42,927 bases of DNA from JAAYJR01 sp964563975 (GTDB lineage: Bacteria > Bacteroidota > Bacteroidia > Bacteroidales > Prolixibacteraceae): assembly GCA_964563975.1 (NCBI GenBank), contig CAZLZJ010000015.1, positions 1 to 42,927 on the forward strand, read 5' to 3'. The notes below the pieces were generated by a model that was not told where the DNA came from, did not search any database, and saw nothing but the letters and a program-made list of their open reading frames with translations. The translations under genes and the position numbers were made by a program. Below are positions 39,544-42,927 of this stretch, one piece after another (the first letter of the stretch is position 1; every line of letters begins with the position of its first letter).

Positions 39544-42500
39544 ATGAAAAAGATATTTCAATTAACCGCTATCCTGATATTTGCAATTATTTCCACTTCA
39601 GGGTCTGCACAAGACAGGCGTACTCTGGATACTAAAATAGCTGATATTCTGGCTCAAATGCCTGCAAATGACCTTATTCACCGCAACAGGTTAATGAACG
39701 AGCTGGCCGGACTGGGGAGTGAAGGTTTTCAAAAACTAACCCTTATGTTAACACCTCCCGGGAAAGGTGATGATACTGCAGTACGCTTTGCGCTTAACAG
39801 CCTTGCCCGCTATGCAAGTGAATTTGGTAAAGAAACAGCATGCAGGTCAGTTGAAACAAACCTGTTGGAAGCATTGAATTCACAAACAGATATCGAAATT
39901 AAAACTTTTCTTCTTAACCAGTTAAATCTTGTCGGAGGAGAAAGATCAATAGGTGAAATAAAAAAATATCTGTCAGACGAAAATCTGGTTGAACCGGTAA
40001 CGCAAACACTTTTGTCAATCGGCTCTCAGGCTTCAGCCGGGGCTTTACTGGAAAAATTGCCAAACTCCTCTGAACAATCAAAAATAACTTTAATTAAAGC
40101 TTTGGGAGAGCTTCAGTACAATTTAGCCGTAAATCCTATCTCTGCATTTGCAAGCTCAGGTAACCTGTCTCTTCAAAAAACTGTCTATACAGCCCTGGCA
40201 AATATCGGAGATCCTGTATCATATAAACTGCTGTATAATGCGGCAAAAAAAGCAGATTTCAAATATGAACCGGTCAATGCTGCCGATGCATTTTTATTAT
40301 ACGCCGACAGGCTTGGGCAAACAGGTAATTTACAATTATGCCAAAAGGCTCTTAAAGAGATAATGAAAGCAAACCGGGCTGACGACAAACTACATAATTA
40401 TGCAGAAGCTTTAACTGTTTATGCCAAACATTTCGGGCATGAGGCAATGCCTTTTATGATTAAAGCCATTGATAACAACAATAAGGCTTTCCGTATGTCG
40501 GTTCTTAACATAGCCTGTAATACAGGTGATATTTCAAGTACAAGGGAGTGGATCAATAAGGCTCAGACCGTATCTCCTGAAGTTAAAGCTGAAATTATTG
40601 ATATGCTTGGCAGGAGGGGTGATCTTGCTGCAGTAGATTTTATTACTGGAAACCTTAATTCACCTTCTCCCGAAATTCGCCGGGAGGCAATCTCCGCATT
40701 AGTCAGGCTCGAAGGGCATAAAGCCATACCCCAGCTTACTGATCACTTGCTAAGCGGCAAAGATATTCCTGAAGCCAAAGGTGCCCTGATGCAATTACTT
40801 GACCGCAATCATTTAAAATCTGTGGCTGCAGGTTTAAATCAATCATCCGGAAGCGTAAAAGCTGCCCTGACAGACCTCATTGGAGCAAAAGCCGGAGAAG
40901 AGTATTTTAGTAATATCATTCGCCTTACCGGTTCAAATAACCCTGAGGAGAAAGCATCAGCATTCAATGCTTTAAAAAATGTATCAACAAGCAATAACCT
41001 GAATGAATTGATCAACCTGCTCCGGTCGGTTAATAACGAAAAGGAGATAAATCAGGTTCAGGCAGCTGTTATAGCTGCTGCAAAAGGGGTTCGGTCAGAA
41101 AAATCAGAAAACGGTATTATTCTGCAAGCATTGAAAAATGGTGCAAACAAGGAGCGTATTATTTCCATTTTACCCGAAATCGGAGGGAACGTTGCATTAA
41201 AAACCGTTACTGACTATTTTAATAACTCCACGGGTGTAATAAAACAGTCTGCTTTTAAAGCTTTAACAAACTGGAAAGAGTATCCGGCAGCTGCCTCGCT
41301 TTATGAAATTTGTAAATCAAATTCAGGAGAGTTCCAAAAAGAGGCATTTAAAAGTTTTGTTCGCCAGGTTTCCTCTGCCAATCTTCCTGATGATCAAAAA
41401 TTGTTACAATACAGAAAAATAATGCCATATGCAAGCAATTCCGCCGACAAAACAATGGTTATTAATGCAATAGGCAACCTCAAAACATTCCTTTCAATGA
41501 TCTGCCTTGAACAATATCTTGATAATAGCGATCTTGTACAGGCTGCAGCAGGTGCAATAATGAAAATAGCCCTTCCGGATGATAATGGTGAAAATGGATT
41601 TACAGGTGAGATAGTTGAAAAATTATTGGGAAGGGTTGCCTCACTAATTACCGGAAGCGAAAGTGATTATGATAAGATCAATATTAAAAACTATCTTGAT
41701 AAAATGCCTGAAGAAAAAGGATTTGTCTCTATCTTCAACGGAAAGAATCTTGAAGGGTGGCAAGGGCTGGTTGAAAATCCTGTTTCACGGGCTAAGATGA
41801 GCAAAGAGGAACTTGCAAAAAAACAGGAGATAGCCAATAAAGCAATGCTGAAAAATTGGAGTGTCAGGGATAACACCATAGTGTTTAACGGCAGGGGGGC
41901 AAATCTTTGTACTGTTAAAGAGTATGGCGATTTTGAAATGATTGTCGACTGGAGGATAACAAAAGACGGAGACAGCGGAATATACCTTCGGGGAACTCCC
42001 CAGGTTCAGATCTGGGATACTACAAGAGTTGATGTAGGCGCACAAGTAGGTTCGGGGGGTCTCTATAACAACCTGAAACATGAAAGCAAACCCTCAAAGG
42101 TGGCTGATAATCCTATTGGAGAGTGGAACACTTTCAGAATAACCATGATTGGGGAAAAAGTTACGGTATACTTTAACGGTGAGCTGGTGGTTGATAATAT
42201 TACAATGGAAAATTATTGGGATCGGACTATTCCAATTTTTGAAAAAGGTTTTATTGAACTGCAAGCCCACGGTACAGACCTTGCCTTTAGAGATATTTAT
42301 GTTCGTGAAATAAATACAAAAGAGTATGGGTTGACTAAAGAGGAGATAGACGAAGGTTTTATTTCAATCTTTAACGGAATGAATCTTGAAGGATGGCAAG
42401 GCAACACTACCGACTATGTGCCTGTCAATGGTGAGCTTTTAGTCAGGCCATCAAGGGGAGGCCACGGTAATCTTTATACCGATAAAGAGTATGATGATTT

Positions 42501-42927
42501 TATTATCCGTTTTGAATTTCAGCTTACACCCGGAGCAAACAACGGATTGGGTATCAGAGCTCCGCTTACGGGCGATGCAGCCTATCAAGGTATTGAACTT
42601 CAGATATTGGATGACACGGCACCTGTATATGCAAACCTGGAAGAGTACCAATACCATGGCTCTGTTTATGGTGTGATACCTGCAAAAAGAGGATTTTTAA
42701 AACCGGTCGGACAGTGGAATAAACAAGAAGTTATTGTTAAAGGCACCCGGATTAAAATTACTCTCAACGGTACGGTAATTCTTGATGGTGACACAGCTGA
42801 AGCAAGCAGAAATGGTACAATTGACAGGAGGGATCATCCCGGATTAAAGCGTACAAGCGGATATATCGGATTCCTTGGACATGGTTCAGAACTGAAATTC
42901 AGAAATATAAGAATTAAAGAACTCTAA
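39544..42927 (+). CDS. secreted HEAT-repeat protein with two C-terminal 3-keto-disaccharide hydrolase (DUF1080) domains
   Basis: A 1127-residue protein whose stop codon is the last three bases of the window. Residues 1-22 are a Sec signal (MKKIFQLTAILIFAIISTSG). Residues about 30-710 are degenerate HEAT/armadillo-like helical repeats, for example VKAEIIDMLGRRGDLAAVDF and EIRREAISALVRLEGHKAIP. The first DUF1080 domain runs from about 724 (GFVSIFNGKNLEGWQG) to 930, with DSGIYLRG then VQIWD and a central helical insert near 745-772. The second runs from about 936 (GFISIFNGMNLEGWQG) to 1127, with NNGLGIRAP then IELQILDD. Both are jelly-roll domains of PF06439, a family named for hydrolysis of 3-keto-disaccharides. 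The order of helical repeats before two catalytic domains is unusual. It follows the Tat-dependent Gfo/Idh gene by 27 bases. Confidence 0.9.
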   Translation: MKKIFQLTAILIFAIISTSGSAQDRRTLDTKIADILAQMPANDLIHRNRLMNELAGLGSEGFQKLTLMLTPPGKGDDTAVRFALNSLARYASEFGKETACRSVETNLLEALNSQTDIEIKTFLLNQLNLVGGERSIGEIKKYLSDENLVEPVTQTLLSIGSQASAGALLEKLPNSSEQSKITLIKALGELQYNLAVNPISAFASSGNLSLQKTVYTALANIGDPVSYKLLYNAAKKADFKYEPVNAADAFLLYADRLGQTGNLQLCQKALKEIMKANRADDKLHNYAEALTVYAKHFGHEAMPFMIKAIDNNNKAFRMSVLNIACNTGDISSTREWINKAQTVSPEVKAEIIDMLGRRGDLAAVDFITGNLNSPSPEIRREAISALVRLEGHKAIPQLTDHLLSGKDIPEAKGALMQLLDRNHLKSVAAGLNQSSGSVKAALTDLIGAKAGEEYFSNIIRLTGSNNPEEKASAFNALKNVSTSNNLNELINLLRSVNNEKEINQVQAAVIAAAKGVRSEKSENGIILQALKNGANKERIISILPEIGGNVALKTVTDYFNNSTGVIKQSAFKALTNWKEYPAAASLYEICKSNSGEFQKEAFKSFVRQVSSANLPDDQKLLQYRKIMPYASNSADKTMVINAIGNLKTFLSMICLEQYLDNSDLVQAAAGAIMKIALPDDNGENGFTGEIVEKLLGRVASLITGSESDYDKINIKNYLDKMPEEKGFVSIFNGKNLEGWQGLVENPVSRAKMSKEELAKKQEIANKAMLKNWSVRDNTIVFNGRGANLCTVKEYGDFEMIVDWRITKDGDSGIYLRGTPQVQIWDTTRVDVGAQVGSGGLYNNLKHESKPSKVADNPIGEWNTFRITMIGEKVTVYFNGELVVDNITMENYWDRTIPIFEKGFIELQAHGTDLAFRDIYVREINTKEYGLTKEEIDEGFISIFNGMNLEGWQGNTTDYVPVNGELLVRPSRGGHGNLYTDKEYDDFIIRFEFQLTPGANNGLGIRAPLTGDAAYQGIELQILDDTAPVYANLEEYQYHGSVYGVIPAKRGFLKPVGQWNKQEVIVKGTRIKITLNGTVILDGDTAEASRNGTIDRRDHPGLKRTSGYIGFLGHGSELKFRNIRIKEL

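Noticed and set aside
1..42927. Mobile elements, CRISPR arrays, phage genes or defence islands
   Set aside because: I found no transposase, integrase, direct-repeat array, restriction or toxin genes; RadC and ComM alone do not mark a mobile island.

Overview
The window looks like chromosomal core sequence from a member of the Bacteroidota, probably the order Bacteroidales or a close relative. Four things point there. Many gene starts are preceded by the Bacteroidota-type -7 box TAnnTTTG, some with a TTTG/TTG box about 18-21 bases further upstream. Most genes lack a Shine-Dalgarno sequence. Ribosomal protein S16 carries a long acidic tail. The gene sets (lptB-tatC, LL-diaminopimelate aminotransferase, split transhydrogenase pntA, RecQ with a C-terminal winged-helix tail) are typical. 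The DNA is AT-rich throughout. No transposase, phage gene, integrase, CRISPR array or rRNA is visible, and no gene-free stretch exceeds 300 bases (the largest is about 225 bases).

Layout. 1-3890: a left-truncated TIGR02757-family gene on the minus strand, then a stray 3' fragment of a second TIGR02757-like gene on the plus strand, then a minus-strand run radC, polysaccharide deacetylase, GNAT/FemAB-like acyltransferase. 3930-6129 (minus): tRNA-Glu plus rpsT with a clear promoter and terminator, and tatC-lptB. 6287-18722 (mostly plus): recQ, ahcY, a minus-strand Rieske-like lipoprotein, a small membrane protein, greA with a hairpin leader, a HIT protein, dnaE, trxA, a DUF58 protein and comM. 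18759-23047 (minus): an apparent operon pntA1-pntA2-pntB-thyA-folA, linking NADPH supply to thymidylate and folate metabolism. 23222-29693: an aminotransferase, dapL on the opposite strand, then dapF-lysA, a glycosyltransferase and a Sua5-type tRNA modification enzyme. 29706-34778 (minus): mscL, a GIN-domain secreted protein, rimM, rpsP, ruvC and a TPR protein. 34880-42927 (plus): lipA, methyltransferase, lipB, a secreted EEP-family phosphoesterase, then a Tat-exported Gfo/Idh oxidoreductase and a 1127-residue secreted HEAT-repeat protein ending in two 3-keto-disaccharide hydrolase (DUF1080) domains.

How the genes work together. DapL makes LL-diaminopimelate, a DapF homologue should epimerise it, and LysA decarboxylates the meso form. 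Here the DapF homologue has serine at both catalytic cysteine positions, which is the most surprising single observation. The Gfo/Idh and DUF1080 pair fits periplasmic oxidation of a sugar at C3 followed by cleavage of the keto-glycoside, and TatC in the same window would supply the export route for the oxidoreductase. LipB and LipA make protein-bound lipoate, with a methyltransferase of unknown target lying between them.

I see no large multi-gene system that is plainly new. The best candidates for something undescribed are the Ser/Ser DapF with its LysA partner, the HEAT plus tandem DUF1080 protein with its oxidoreductase, the Rieske-fold lipoprotein that has lost both histidine ligands, and the terminator-like hairpin in the greA leader.
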